Assembly (NCBI GenBank): GCA_947445115.1
Contig: CANFCG010000008.1
Coordinates: forward strand, 1 to 64,000
Length of the DNA: 64,000 nucleotides
Source: Comamonadaceae bacterium
GTDB taxonomy: Bacteria > Pseudomonadota > Gammaproteobacteria > Burkholderiales > Burkholderiaceae_C
Direction: 5' to 3'
Shown: positions 45,248-54,490 of the stretch, piece after piece
How the letters are laid out: each line of letters opens with the position of its first letter
Position numbering within the stretch: position 1 is the first letter of the stretch
Notes under the pieces: generated by a model
Seen by the model: the letters and a program-made list of their open reading frames with translations, nothing else
The model's database searches: none
What the model was told of the DNA's origin: nothing
Program-made: the position numbers and the translations under genes

Positions 45248-48196
45248 ATGACAACTACCATGACTGAACAACTCATTCACTTCACGCTTGACGGCAAAGA
45301 TATTGCCGCTAAAAACGGCGAATCTATTTTGAGCGCTGCCAAGCGCCACGGCGTTGATATTCCACACCTTTGCTACAAAGACGGTTACCGCGCCGATGGT
45401 AATTGCCGCGCTTGCGTGGTCGAGATTAAAGGTGAACGCGTGCTCGCGCCGTCTTGCTGTAGGAGTGCCACGGCGGGGATGGAAGTGCAAGCCGAATCAC
45501 CGCGTGCCGTGAAGAGCCAAAAGATGGTGCTGGAGATGCTCTTATCCGACATGCCAGATCAAGGTTACAAATGGAACGATTCTGCGCAGGATGAAATTCC
45601 AAAGGACATTAAAGCCATTGGTCAGCACGGCGAACTCTCGGCTTGGGCTGATGAAATGAACGTTGTGGTGCGCCCTGAGCTACGCGCTATCGGACGCATG
45701 ACAGGCAAAGATGCCGCTTCGCACACGAGCACGTGGAGCGACGCCAGTCACCCTGCGATGCTCGTCAACTTAGATGCTTGCATCCAGTGCACGCGCTGCG
45801 TCCGAGCTTGCCGCGAAGAGCAAGTGAACGACGTGATTGGTTACGCCATGCGTGGATCGCATTCCAAAATCGTCTTCGATTTGGACGACCCGATGCAAGA
45901 GAGCACCTGCGTGGCCTGCGGCGAATGTGTTCAAGCGTGCCCGACGGGTGCGCTGATGCCTAAGACCTTGGTGGGTTCACAAAAAGTGGATCGCGAAATC
46001 GATTCCGTTTGTCCCTTCTGCGGTGTGGGTTGCCAGATTACCTACAAAGTCAAAGACGAAAAAATTGTCGCCGTCGATGGCCGCGATGGCCCAGCCAACC
46101 ATGATAGGTTATGCGTCAAAGGACGCTTTGGTTTTGATTACGTCGATCACGCAGGTCGCCTGACTAAACCGCTGATTCGCAAAGCAGGTGTTGCCAAAGA
46201 CCCAACGATTTTGGACAAACAAACCAAAGAAATTTCAGATGTATTCCGAGAAGCGACGTGGGAGGAAGCACTCGACTTTGCAGCAGGTGGACTGCTCAAA
46301 CTTAAAAATCAATATGGCCTCAAAGCCTTGTCTGGCTTTGGCTCCGCCAAGGGCAGCAACGAAGAAGCGTATCTCTTCCAAAAGCTCGTGCGTACGGGTT
46401 TTGGCTCCAATAACGTGGACCACTGCACGCGTTTGTGTCATGCGTCCAGCGTAGCAGCACTGCTTGAGGGCGTAGGCTCTGGCGCGGTGAGCAATCAAGT
46501 CAATGACGTGAGCCACTCCGAACTCGTTTTGATTATTGGCTCCAACCCAACGTCTAACCATCCTGTCGCTGCGACATGGATGAAGAATGCCGCCAAGTTA
46601 GGTACAAAAATTGTACTTGCCGATCCGCGCAAGACAGACATTGCCAAGCACGCTTGGCGTACGCTGCAGTTCAAAGCGGATAGCGATGTGGCGATGCTAA
46701 ATGCCATGATTCACACCGTGATTGAAGAGGGCTTGGTTGACGAAGCATTCATTCGTGATCGTGCCAACAATTTTGAAGCACTCAAACAAAACGTGAAGGG
46801 TTACAGCCCAGAACTCATGGCGCCTATTTGCGGCATTCCAGCTGAGACGCTACGCGAAGTCGCGCGTGCTTTTGCTAAAGCCAAATCGGCCATGATTTTG
46901 TGGGGCATGGGTGTGAGTCAGCACGTGCACGGTACGGACAACGCTCGTTGTTTGATTGCTCTTGTCACGGTGACTGGACAGATCGGTAAGCCAGGTTCTG
47001 GACTTCATCCACTACGCGGTCAAAACAATGTGCAGGGCGCATCCGATGCGGGTTTGATCCCGATGATGTTCCCCAACTACCAGCGCGTGGACAACGCGGC
47101 TGCGCACGCATGGTTTGAAGATTTTTGGGGCACAAAGTTAGACAGCAAGCCTGGCCTGACGGTCGTGGAGACGATGGCTGCTGCGCTGTTTGAAGATAGT
47201 CATCCTGCCAAAATTCACGGTATGTTTGTCGAGGGTGAAAACCCCGCGATGAGCGATCCTGACTTGAATCATGCACGTCACGCCATGGCCGAGCTCAAGC
47301 ACTTCGTGGTGCAAGACATCTTTATGACCGAGACCGCATGGCTGGCCGACGTGATTCTTCCGGCAAGCGCATGGCCAGAAAAAACGGGCACAGCGTCTAA
47401 CACCGACCGCATGGTGCAGCTTGGCAAGCAAGCGATCAAACCGCCAGGTGATGCGCGGCAAGACCTGTGGATCTTGCAGCAAATTGCGCGCCGCATGGGA
47501 CTGGACTGGACCTACATGAGCGAAGCCTCTTTTGCAGGCGATGGCCATGAGGACCAATCAGGCGCTGCCAACGTTTACGAAGAAATGCGACAAGCCATGC
47601 ACGCCGCGCTTTCGGGTATTACGTGGGAGCGTTTGCAGCGTGACTCTAGCGTCACTTATCCGTGCCTCACGGCAGAAGACCCCGGTAGTCCAACGATCTT
47701 TATCAAAGATTTCCCAACGGCTGACGGCCGCGTCAAACTTGTGCCAGCGGACATCATTCCTGCGAATGAGAGGCCAGATGCCGAGTACCCGATGGTGCTG
47801 ATTACGGGTCGTCAACTCGAGCACTGGCACACAGGTTCGATGACGCGCCGCGCCACCGTGCTGGATGCGATTGAGCCGATGGCAACGGTATCTATGAACG
47901 GTGTGGACATGGACAAGAACGGGCTCAAAGCTGGCGATGTAGTGACGATTCAATCGCGCAGGGGCGAGATCGCTATTCATGTGCGCCAAGACGACGGCAC
48001 GCCAACAGGCGTGGTGTTCATTCCGTTTGCGTACTACGAAGCGGCAGCGAACAAGCTGACCAACTCGGCTTACGACCCCGTGGCAAAAATCCCAGAGTTC
48101 AAATACTGCGCTGTGCGCGTTGCCAAAGGCGGTGATATGGCGACTGAGTTTGGATTTAAAACGAATGCAAGGGCGGATGAATCAGTCGCTGCCTAG
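45248..48196 (+). CDS. Formate dehydrogenase alpha subunit (Mo/W bis-MGD)
   Basis: 982 aa, the length of Methylobacterium Fdh1A. N-terminal [2Fe-2S] ferredoxin domain (CYKDGYRADGNCRAC), a His-Cys segment, two [4Fe-4S] motifs (CIQCTRCVRAC, CVACGECVQAC), a further CPFCGVGC cluster, then the MGD domains. The metal ligand is a cysteine, C397 in RLCHAS; the codon is TGT, so no selenocysteine. Molybdenum versus tungsten cannot be told. Overlaps fdhD by 20 bases. Full set: transporter, beta, alpha, fdhD. Confidence 0.95.
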   Translation: MTTTMTEQLIHFTLDGKDIAAKNGESILSAAKRHGVDIPHLCYKDGYRADGNCRACVVEIKGERVLAPSCCRSATAGMEVQAESPRAVKSQKMVLEMLLSDMPDQGYKWNDSAQDEIPKDIKAIGQHGELSAWADEMNVVVRPELRAIGRMTGKDAASHTSTWSDASHPAMLVNLDACIQCTRCVRACREEQVNDVIGYAMRGSHSKIVFDLDDPMQESTCVACGECVQACPTGALMPKTLVGSQKVDREIDSVCPFCGVGCQITYKVKDEKIVAVDGRDGPANHDRLCVKGRFGFDYVDHAGRLTKPLIRKAGVAKDPTILDKQTKEISDVFREATWEEALDFAAGGLLKLKNQYGLKALSGFGSAKGSNEEAYLFQKLVRTGFGSNNVDHCTRLCHASSVAALLEGVGSGAVSNQVNDVSHSELVLIIGSNPTSNHPVAATWMKNAAKLGTKIVLADPRKTDIAKHAWRTLQFKADSDVAMLNAMIHTVIEEGLVDEAFIRDRANNFEALKQNVKGYSPELMAPICGIPAETLREVARAFAKAKSAMILWGMGVSQHVHGTDNARCLIALVTVTGQIGKPGSGLHPLRGQNNVQGASDAGLIPMMFPNYQRVDNAAAHAWFEDFWGTKLDSKPGLTVVETMAAALFEDSHPAKIHGMFVEGENPAMSDPDLNHARHAMAELKHFVVQDIFMTETAWLADVILPASAWPEKTGTASNTDRMVQLGKQAIKPPGDARQDLWILQQIARRMGLDWTYMSEASFAGDGHEDQSGAANVYEEMRQAMHAALSGITWERLQRDSSVTYPCLTAEDPGSPTIFIKDFPTADGRVKLVPADIIPANERPDAEYPMVLITGRQLEHWHTGSMTRRATVLDAIEPMATVSMNGVDMDKNGLKAGDVVTIQSRRGEIAIHVRQDDGTPTGVVFIPFAYYEAAANKLTNSAYDPVAKIPEFKYCAVRVAKGGDMATEFGFKTNARADESVAA

Positions 48197-49028
48197 GCTG
48201 ACCCAGGCTCGCGCGCCACTCACGCAAAGCATTACTGCGACCAACGAAGCGGGAGAGCAAGAGGCAGTCTCCATCCCTGCCGAGCGCTCGCTGACCGTCT
48301 ATGTGGACAAGCGCGAGATCGTGACGCTGATGACGCTGGGCGTGAACCCCGAGCTTTTGGTGCTGGGCTATTTGCTTAATCAAAAGCTGGTGAAGAGCAG
48401 CGGCGATATCGAGTCCATCACGGTCGATTGGGATGCGCTAGAGGAGGGTGGCGCTGCCGCCGTGAAAACCCGCAATGGAATCGAAGCGATTGAAGAGCGC
48501 ACCGCACGCCGTGTGGTCACCACAGGCTGCGGGCAGGGTAGCATTTTTGGCGGACTGCTCGATGATTTGGATAGCATCAAATTGCCTGACGCACGTTTAT
48601 CGCAAGCCGCTTTATTCGAAATTTTGAGCCTGATTCGTCAGCAAGATACGACCTACAAATCATCAGGCTCGGTGCATGGCTGCGCGCTGTTTCGCGTAGA
48701 TGGGGCATCGGCAAGAGCGACGCTTTTGCATCACGTTGAAGACGTTGGCAGGCACAATGCGCTGGACACGCTGGCGGGTTGGATGAGCCTGCAAGCCACA
48801 CAAGATAAGGCTTCTACGAGCGCTGATTTAGTGCTCTACACCACAGGTCGATTGACGAGCGAGATGGTCATCAAATCCGCGCAAATGGGCGTTCCCTTTG
48901 TCGTCTCACGCAGTGGTATTACGCAAATGGGTTTTGATGTGGCGACACGTCTAGGTCTTGGCACGATTGGACGAGCGCTGAATACGCGCTACCTTTGCTA
49001 CACGGGTGCTGGCAAAATCGAGCGATGA
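48177..49028 (+). CDS. fdhD: Formate dehydrogenase accessory sulfurtransferase FdhD
   Basis: 283 aa. Inserts sulfur into the Mo/W cofactor of formate dehydrogenase. Motifs: LVLGYLLNQKL, HGCALFRVDG, VEDVGRHNALDTLAG and LTSEMVIKSAQMGVPF. The usual CXXC of E. coli FdhD (C121/C124) here reads C118-G-Q-G, keeping only the first Cys. Start placed at 48177 behind GGGCGG; it overlaps the alpha gene end. Its own stop overlaps the next start by 4 bases. Confidence 0.92.
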   Translation: MNQSLPRLTQARAPLTQSITATNEAGEQEAVSIPAERSLTVYVDKREIVTLMTLGVNPELLVLGYLLNQKLVKSSGDIESITVDWDALEEGGAAAVKTRNGIEAIEERTARRVVTTGCGQGSIFGGLLDDLDSIKLPDARLSQAALFEILSLIRQQDTTYKSSGSVHGCALFRVDGASARATLLHHVEDVGRHNALDTLAGWMSLQATQDKASTSADLVLYTTGRLTSEMVIKSAQMGVPFVVSRSGITQMGFDVATRLGLGTIGRALNTRYLCYTGAGKIER

Positions 49029-51514
49029 CGTTTTTAAAAAATACGATTCGAGATCTGCGCTCTGGCGATCTCACCATGCTGATTGCCGCTGTGGCATTGG
49101 CGGTAGGTGCCCTTAACTCAGTTAGTCTTTTTGCCGACAGATTGGCGGGTGCCTTTGCACGTGATGCTAAGCAGTTGCTGGGCGGCGACGCGGTGGTGGT
49201 TAGTGACCAGCCTACGCAGCCTTCTATTGAAGCGCTGGCGAAGCAATACGGTCTGCAAGCCACGCCTACATTGGCTTTTGCTACGATGGCATCTGCAAAC
49301 GATAGTGCCAAACTGGTTGCACTCAAGTCCGTGCAAAGCGGCTATCCACTGCGCGGCGATCTCAAAATCGACGACGGACAGGTGACAAAAAATGTACCAC
49401 GCACGGGTGAAGTGTGGGTTGAAAATTCGTTGCTTGCGGCGTTGAATGTACAGATGGGTAGTGAGTTGATACTTGGCGAATCACACTTCAAAATCACTCA
49501 CATTGTGGTGTCCGAGCCTGACCGCGGTATGGGTTTTTTAAACTTTGCGCCGCGTGTGATGATGAACGCTGCAGACCTTGCGGCCACACAACTCATTCAG
49601 CCCGCCAGCCGCGTCACGTATCGATTCGCTGTGGCAGGCGACAAAACAGCTAGCTTCAACAAGGACGTCATGGCGCTCTTGCCTACGCTCAAAGGTGTGC
49701 GTCTCGATTCATTGGAATCAGGTCGGCCTGAGACACGTCAAATCTTGGACACCACCGAAAAGTTTTTAAACTTAGTCGCGCTCTTATGCGCCTTGGTGTG
49801 CGCAGCAGCGGTGGCGATTGCGGCGCGTGGTTTTGCTGCCAAGCGGATTGACGACTGTGCGCTGAGGCGTGTGCTTGGGCAATCTCAAGCGCAAATTGCG
49901 ACAGGTTTTGCATTAGAGTTTTTAATGGTTGGCCTTGCTGCAAGCCTTATCGGCTGTGGCCTAGGGATCGGTTTGCATCAAGTATTTGTGTCTGTTTTAG
50001 CGCAAGTGATGGATGCTGATTTACCCGTCGCCAGTTTGTGGCCGCTGGTGTTTGGCGTTGGCGTGGGCATCACGCTGCTCCTCGGATTTGGCCTGCCACC
50101 TGTGCTGCAACTGGCAGGTACGCCGCCGCTGCGGGTGCTGCGCCGTGATGTAGGCGAGATGAAAGCCGCGTCACTCTTCACGCTTTTAATTGGGGTTTTT
50201 GGCTTTGTCGCCTTGCTCTTGGTGGCTAGCAAAGACGTGATGCTCGGGCTGATGACCACGGGCGGCTTTGCGGCTGCCCTTGTGCTCTTTGCAGGGCTGG
50301 CGTATGGGTTTTTATTTTTGCTCGGTCGCTTGCAAGCACGCGGCATCATGCGCTCGCAAACGCTCGTCCTTGCCACGCGCCAAGTACTGGCACATCGCGT
50401 GCAAACAACGGTGCAAGTGGCGAGCCTGTCGATTGGTCTCTTAGCGCTTTTCCTGCTTATATTGTTGCGTAGCGATTTGCTGGCCAATTGGCAAAAAGCC
50501 AAACCCATGGATGCCCCCAATCGCATGGTGATTAATGTCTTACCAGAACAAGCAGGTGAATTCAAAGCCATACTGGATAAGGCTTCCACGAGTACCGATA
50601 CTATACCAAGCATCGCTAAAAATTACGACTGGTATCCCATGATTCGTGGTCGTTTGATTGCCGTGAACGAGAAAGAAGTGAGCAGCGCACAGTTTGATGA
50701 CGAACGCGCCAAACGATTAGTTGAGCGCGAGTTCAACTTATCAAACACAGCCACTCTGCCTGCGCATAACCAGTTGGCTGGCGGGCAGTGGACGAACGAG
50801 GAAGATGGTGTCATCAGCGTGGAGGAAGGATTGGCAAAAACACTGAAGTTAAAGCTTGGCGACCGCTTGCGTTTTGATGTGGCGGGCGTGATGGTGGAGT
50901 CGAAAATCACATCCTTGCGCAAAGTCGATTGGCAATCCATGCGGGCTAACTTTTTTGTCCTCTATCCCAAAGCCGCCATGCCTGAGTTGCCTGTCACCTA
51001 TCTTGCGGCTTTTAAGACTTCTAGCGGATACGCCTTCGACAACCAATTGGTACGTACCTTCCCAAACATCACCTTGATTGACCTTACGCAAAGCATTAAC
51101 GAGCTGGGCAACGTCATCAACAAGGTGACGCGTGCGGTTGAGAGCTTGTTTGCCTTTACGCTTGCGGCGGGTGTGCTGGTGCTGCTGGCAACGCTTTATT
51201 CAACGGGAAGCCATACTCAGCGTGACTTTGCGCTGATGCGAGCATTAGGCGCATCGCGCACGCAGCTGCGCCGTGTACAGGCTCTGCAGCTGGCAGGCAT
51301 TGGCGCATTGTCAGGATTTTTAGCCGCCAGCGTGGCTACTGCCTTGGCGTGGGGACTGGCGAAATGGGTCTTTAATTTCGAATGGACACTCTCGCCAGCC
51401 TTACCTGCCGTGGGCTTGCTGGTGGGTGGCGCACTCACGCTTGGTATTGGCTGGTGGGCGCTGCGCGGAATTTTGAATCAACCCGTGGTGCAGAGCTTGC
51501 GAGCGGCGGAGTGA
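49025..51514 (+). CDS. Large FtsX-like ABC permease (YbbP type)
   Basis: 839 aa. About ten membrane segments: one N-terminal helix, a large periplasmic domain, an FtsX block (about 245-370), two extra helices, another periplasmic domain, and a C-terminal FtsX block with LMRALGASRTQLRRVQ. YbbP proteins pair with a YbbA ATPase, but no such ATPase is adjacent. The ATG overlaps the fdhD stop, so it is cotranscribed with formate genes; a functional link is not evident. Confidence 0.88.
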   Translation: MTFLKNTIRDLRSGDLTMLIAAVALAVGALNSVSLFADRLAGAFARDAKQLLGGDAVVVSDQPTQPSIEALAKQYGLQATPTLAFATMASANDSAKLVALKSVQSGYPLRGDLKIDDGQVTKNVPRTGEVWVENSLLAALNVQMGSELILGESHFKITHIVVSEPDRGMGFLNFAPRVMMNAADLAATQLIQPASRVTYRFAVAGDKTASFNKDVMALLPTLKGVRLDSLESGRPETRQILDTTEKFLNLVALLCALVCAAAVAIAARGFAAKRIDDCALRRVLGQSQAQIATGFALEFLMVGLAASLIGCGLGIGLHQVFVSVLAQVMDADLPVASLWPLVFGVGVGITLLLGFGLPPVLQLAGTPPLRVLRRDVGEMKAASLFTLLIGVFGFVALLLVASKDVMLGLMTTGGFAAALVLFAGLAYGFLFLLGRLQARGIMRSQTLVLATRQVLAHRVQTTVQVASLSIGLLALFLLILLRSDLLANWQKAKPMDAPNRMVINVLPEQAGEFKAILDKASTSTDTIPSIAKNYDWYPMIRGRLIAVNEKEVSSAQFDDERAKRLVEREFNLSNTATLPAHNQLAGGQWTNEEDGVISVEEGLAKTLKLKLGDRLRFDVAGVMVESKITSLRKVDWQSMRANFFVLYPKAAMPELPVTYLAAFKTSSGYAFDNQLVRTFPNITLIDLTQSINELGNVINKVTRAVESLFAFTLAAGVLVLLATLYSTGSHTQRDFALMRALGASRTQLRRVQALQLAGIGALSGFLAASVATALAWGLAKWVFNFEWTLSPALPAVGLLVGGALTLGIGWWALRGILNQPVVQSLRAAE

Positions 51515-51518
51515 TTCA

Positions 51519-51545
51519 TGGATCCCCGCGTTCGGCGGGGATGAC
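51519..51545. repeat. GC-rich palindromic repeat, possible bidirectional terminator
   Basis: ATCCCCGC-GTTCG-GCGGGGAT hairpin within TGG...GATGAC, related to the arms of the repeat at 19914-19973. It sits between the convergent permease and nodJ genes. It may end transcription from either side, but the following T-run is 5 bases away. Confidence 0.7.
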
Positions 51546-51554
51546 AAGAGTTTT

Positions 51555-52334
51555 TTACTGCTCAAACCGCTTGCGTAGTAGCTTGAGTGCAATCACAAAG
51601 GAGATGACTGCCACCACAATGAGCACGCCGAGGTTGAGCAGCACGTGTTCAGGCCAGGCTCCGAGGAATAAGGGTCTCACGAGGTTCACGGCGGCCGTGA
51701 GTGGCATGTATTCAGTGATGATTTGCGCAGCTTTGGGGAGTTGCTCGCGCGGGAAAAATCCACCTGCCATAAACATCATGGGTGTTAAAAACAGCGTCAT
51801 ATAAAACGCAAAGAAGTCGTAGCCTTTGGCAAGTGCCGTAAAAATCATGCCCATGCTGGAGAAGGTGAGTGCAACAAGCGCAAGCACAGGCAACACAAAG
51901 ATCATGTGCCACGTTAGTGCGTGCCCACCTAGCGTGAGCAGCGCCATCATGACGCACAAAATAATCGAGGCGGCAAACAAACCTTTAAATGCCGCCCAGA
52001 CGATTTCGCCTAGCACGATGTCGTCGATGATGACGGCGGCATTCAAAATGCCGTGCCACGTTTTTTGATGATCGAGTCTTGAATACGCGGAGTAGAGCGC
52101 TTCAAAACTCGCCGAGTTCATGGTACTCATGCAGATCAATCCGCTGGCAATAAAAACGAAATAGGGCACCGTGCCAAAAGGCGTTTGCACGTTGCCCACC
52201 AACGCACCGAGTCCGTAACCAAAGGCGAGCAGGGCAATGAGTGGCTCAGCAATGTGCGAGACAAGGCTACCCCACATTTGCTTGCGCCAGACTAAAAAAT
52301 TGCGCCTAAAAATGGAGATCCAGCGAATATTCAT
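51555..52334 (-). CDS. nodJ: ABC-2 type permease, NodJ family
   Basis: 259 aa, six membrane segments. Begins with RRNFLVWRKQMWGSLVSHIAEPL and keeps GLICMSTMNSASFEALYSAYSRL, the NodJ/ABC-2 pattern. The ATG overlaps the nodI stop by one base (TAATG). Outside rhizobia NodIJ homologues are exporters of unknown small molecules; no nod genes are present. Confidence 0.9.
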   Translation of the reverse strand: MNIRWISIFRRNFLVWRKQMWGSLVSHIAEPLIALLAFGYGLGALVGNVQTPFGTVPYFVFIASGLICMSTMNSASFEALYSAYSRLDHQKTWHGILNAAVIIDDIVLGEIVWAAFKGLFAASIILCVMMALLTLGGHALTWHMIFVLPVLALVALTFSSMGMIFTALAKGYDFFAFYMTLFLTPMMFMAGGFFPREQLPKAAQIITEYMPLTAAVNLVRPLFLGAWPEHVLLNLGVLIVVAVISFVIALKLLRKRFEQ

Positions 52335-53125
52335 TAAGAATCCATCCTGATTTGACGACCTGTGTATTTGAAGAATAAGTCTTCTAAATTGCTGCGACGC
52401 TTGAGGATGCCCACGCCTTCGATGTCCTCAGTAATCTCGGGCGGCAGGTGCTCGGCAATCAAATTGCGCGGGGTGCCTTCGATGAGTTTTTTGCCGTGGT
52501 CAATCATGCACAGGCGCGAACAAAGTCGCTCGGCTTCGTCCATAAAGTGCGTGGTCAAAAGAATCGACATGCCCGTGCTAAGTAGCTCGCGCAAGCGCTC
52601 CCACATTAAGTGCCGCGCTTGCGGATCGAGCCCAGTCGTGGGTTCGTCCAGCACCAAGAGCTGCGGCTCATTGACAAGCGCGCGTGCCAGCGACAAGCGC
52701 CGCTTCATACCGCCCGATAGCTCGCCAGGCCGCGCTTTGGCTTTGTGTGTCAAGGCGGCGAAGTCAAGTAACTTGGGAATGCGTTCGCGAATCAAGCTAT
52801 CCGCCATTCCGTAGTAGCGACCGTACGCGAGGATGTTTTCCTCGCACGAAAAATCAGGGTCGAGTGTGTCGAATTGACTCACCACGCCCATGCGTGCTTT
52901 GACCGCGAGGAGGTTGGTGGGAACATCGAGTCCAAAGGCTTGCACTTGTCCACTATCCGCATGGGTTTGACCAAGGCAGATTTTGAGCGTAGTGGTTTTA
53001 CCTGCACCGTTCGGACCAATGATGCCGAAGCATTCGCCCTTGGCGATGTGGAAAGATAGATCATCAACGACGCGGTTTTTGCCGTAATTTTTAATGAGAT
53101 TTTTTGCTTCAAAAAGAAGAGTCAT
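52334..53125 (-). CDS. nodI: ABC transporter ATPase, NodI family
   Basis: 263 aa. Walker A GPNGAGKTTTL, signature LSGGMKRRLSLARALV, Walker B LLVLDEPTTGLDP, switch TTHFMDEAERLC. Start at MTLLFEAKN; an earlier in-frame start would overlap the EamA gene. Pairs with nodJ. Confidence 0.92.
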   Translation of the reverse strand: MTLLFEAKNLIKNYGKNRVVDDLSFHIAKGECFGIIGPNGAGKTTTLKICLGQTHADSGQVQAFGLDVPTNLLAVKARMGVVSQFDTLDPDFSCEENILAYGRYYGMADSLIRERIPKLLDFAALTHKAKARPGELSGGMKRRLSLARALVNEPQLLVLDEPTTGLDPQARHLMWERLRELLSTGMSILLTTHFMDEAERLCSRLCMIDHGKKLIEGTPRNLIAEHLPPEITEDIEGVGILKRRSNLEDLFFKYTGRQIRMDS

Positions 53126-53148
53126 AGATTCAATTTTATAAAACCAAT

Positions 53149-54036
53149 TTAGAGGGCTAGCGCGGCGACTCCGAGTGCAATCAGGCAAGCGCCTGCAATG
53201 CGTGCTTTGCGGTCACCTTCACCCAGTAAGCGCCCACCAATTAAGGCCGCAAAGAGCATGGAGACTTCGCGCGCAGGTGCCACATGCGAGAGTGGCGCGA
53301 GTTGCACGGCGTAGAGTACGAGCGTGTAGCCAACTGAGCCAGCAACGGCAACGAAGAGGCATGGCTTCCAGTAGGTTTTCCAAACCGGGAGCAGCGTATA
53401 CCTGTCCTTCCAAACCAACGGCAGGTAGAGCGGAATACGGATGAAGTTGCTCATGTAATCCAGCAAGATAGGACTGACGAGCAGGAACTTGACTGCATAG
53501 CCATCAATCGCCGTATAACTGGCAATCCACAAACCTGTGAGCAAACCGTATATCAAACCTGCTTTGAGTTTTTGTGAATCGGCTGGGTTGCGTGCGTGTG
53601 CGGCACGCTGCCAAACCTTAGCGCCACCGGCAATTAAAAATACGCCGCAGACCACGCCCAGTAAGCCCGCTAGGCCTAGTGGTGTTAGTGATTCACCCAT
53701 CCATAGAATCGCAGCGCTGGCAGATAAAACTGGCCCTGATCCACGCGCGACGGAGTAGACCACAGTGAGATCGGCCACGCGGTAGCCCTTGAGTAGGAAC
53801 ACGTAATAACCCACGTGCGTGACCGCGCTCCAAAACATAAACCACCACTCGCGCTGACCCCAAGTCGGCACAACGTCCCAGCCAAGATAGAGACCGAGCG
53901 GTGCCCAAAATAGCATGAGGAAGATACACGAGAGCAAGCCGAATCTGGCATCGCCACCTGCGCGTTTAGCGTAAAAATTCCAAGTGGCATGAATGATCGC
54001 TGCCGCGATAACAAGCGCTAGTGCTGATAATGGCAC
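53149..54036 (-). CDS. EamA/DMT-superfamily transporter
   Basis: 295 aa, ten membrane segments in two EamA repeats; motifs HATWNFYAKRAGGD and LAPLSHVAPAREVSMLFAALIGGRLLGE near the end. Probable metabolite exporter, substrate unknown. Two bases after the BLUF gene and 23 bases before nodI. Confidence 0.9.
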   Translation of the reverse strand: MPLSALALVIAAAIIHATWNFYAKRAGGDARFGLLSCIFLMLFWAPLGLYLGWDVVPTWGQREWWFMFWSAVTHVGYYVFLLKGYRVADLTVVYSVARGSGPVLSASAAILWMGESLTPLGLAGLLGVVCGVFLIAGGAKVWQRAAHARNPADSQKLKAGLIYGLLTGLWIASYTAIDGYAVKFLLVSPILLDYMSNFIRIPLYLPLVWKDRYTLLPVWKTYWKPCLFVAVAGSVGYTLVLYAVQLAPLSHVAPAREVSMLFAALIGGRLLGEGDRKARIAGACLIALGVAALAL

Positions 54037-54038
54037 TG

Positions 54039-54461
54039 CTACGCGCGGCCAATAATGGAGGCGGTCGCCATCAGTTCTTCCAGCAGCGCTAGCGATACTT
54101 TCCCAGAGACCGAGTAGGGGTTGAGTTCGGGTAGTTCGGAATACTTCATTAGTACCGTGGTGTTGATTTTGGAGAGGTTGACTTGTCCCATCGTCCAGCC
54201 ACCAAAACGGCGTTCGCTAATTTCTTCGTAGTGCAAGAGGACCACATCGGCGTGTCGCGCATCGCGGATGATGTGGTTGTAGAGTTCACTTACCGCATCG
54301 CGGCCGCCTTCGATGGCTTGCAAAAAGATATTGCCGCTATGGCACAAAATACCTGTGATGCCCAGGCCTGGATTGTGCAAGCGCGATTGGCTAAGAATGG
54401 ATTCAACGGTCTCGACAGAGTTGCTAATGCAGCGGCTGACGTAGAGGAGGCGAACGAGCAT
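54039..54461 (-). CDS. BLUF-domain blue-light sensor protein
   Basis: 140 aa, single FAD-binding BLUF domain. The light-cycle residues are all present: Y7 (RLLYVSR), N30 (LHNPGLGITG), Q48 (FLQAIEG), and W89/M91 (FGGWTMG). A C-terminal cap of about 40 residues carries no output domain, so it must signal through a partner. It lies between folE and an EamA gene in a tight run downstream of rpoH. Confidence 0.93.
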   Translation of the reverse strand: MLVRLLYVSRCISNSVETVESILSQSRLHNPGLGITGILCHSGNIFLQAIEGGRDAVSELYNHIIRDARHADVVLLHYEEISERRFGGWTMGQVNLSKINTTVLMKYSELPELNPYSVSGKVSLALLEELMATASIIGRA

Positions 54462-54490
54462 GATGTGTCCTTGATTGGGTCTGAGGTCGT

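Noticed and set aside
46424-46441. Possible selenocysteine in formate dehydrogenase alpha
   Set aside because: The active-site codon is TGT (Cys) and the frame has no internal TGA.
51555-53125. nodIJ as evidence of nodulation
   Set aside because: NodIJ homologues are widespread exporters in betaproteobacteria; no other nod genes are present.
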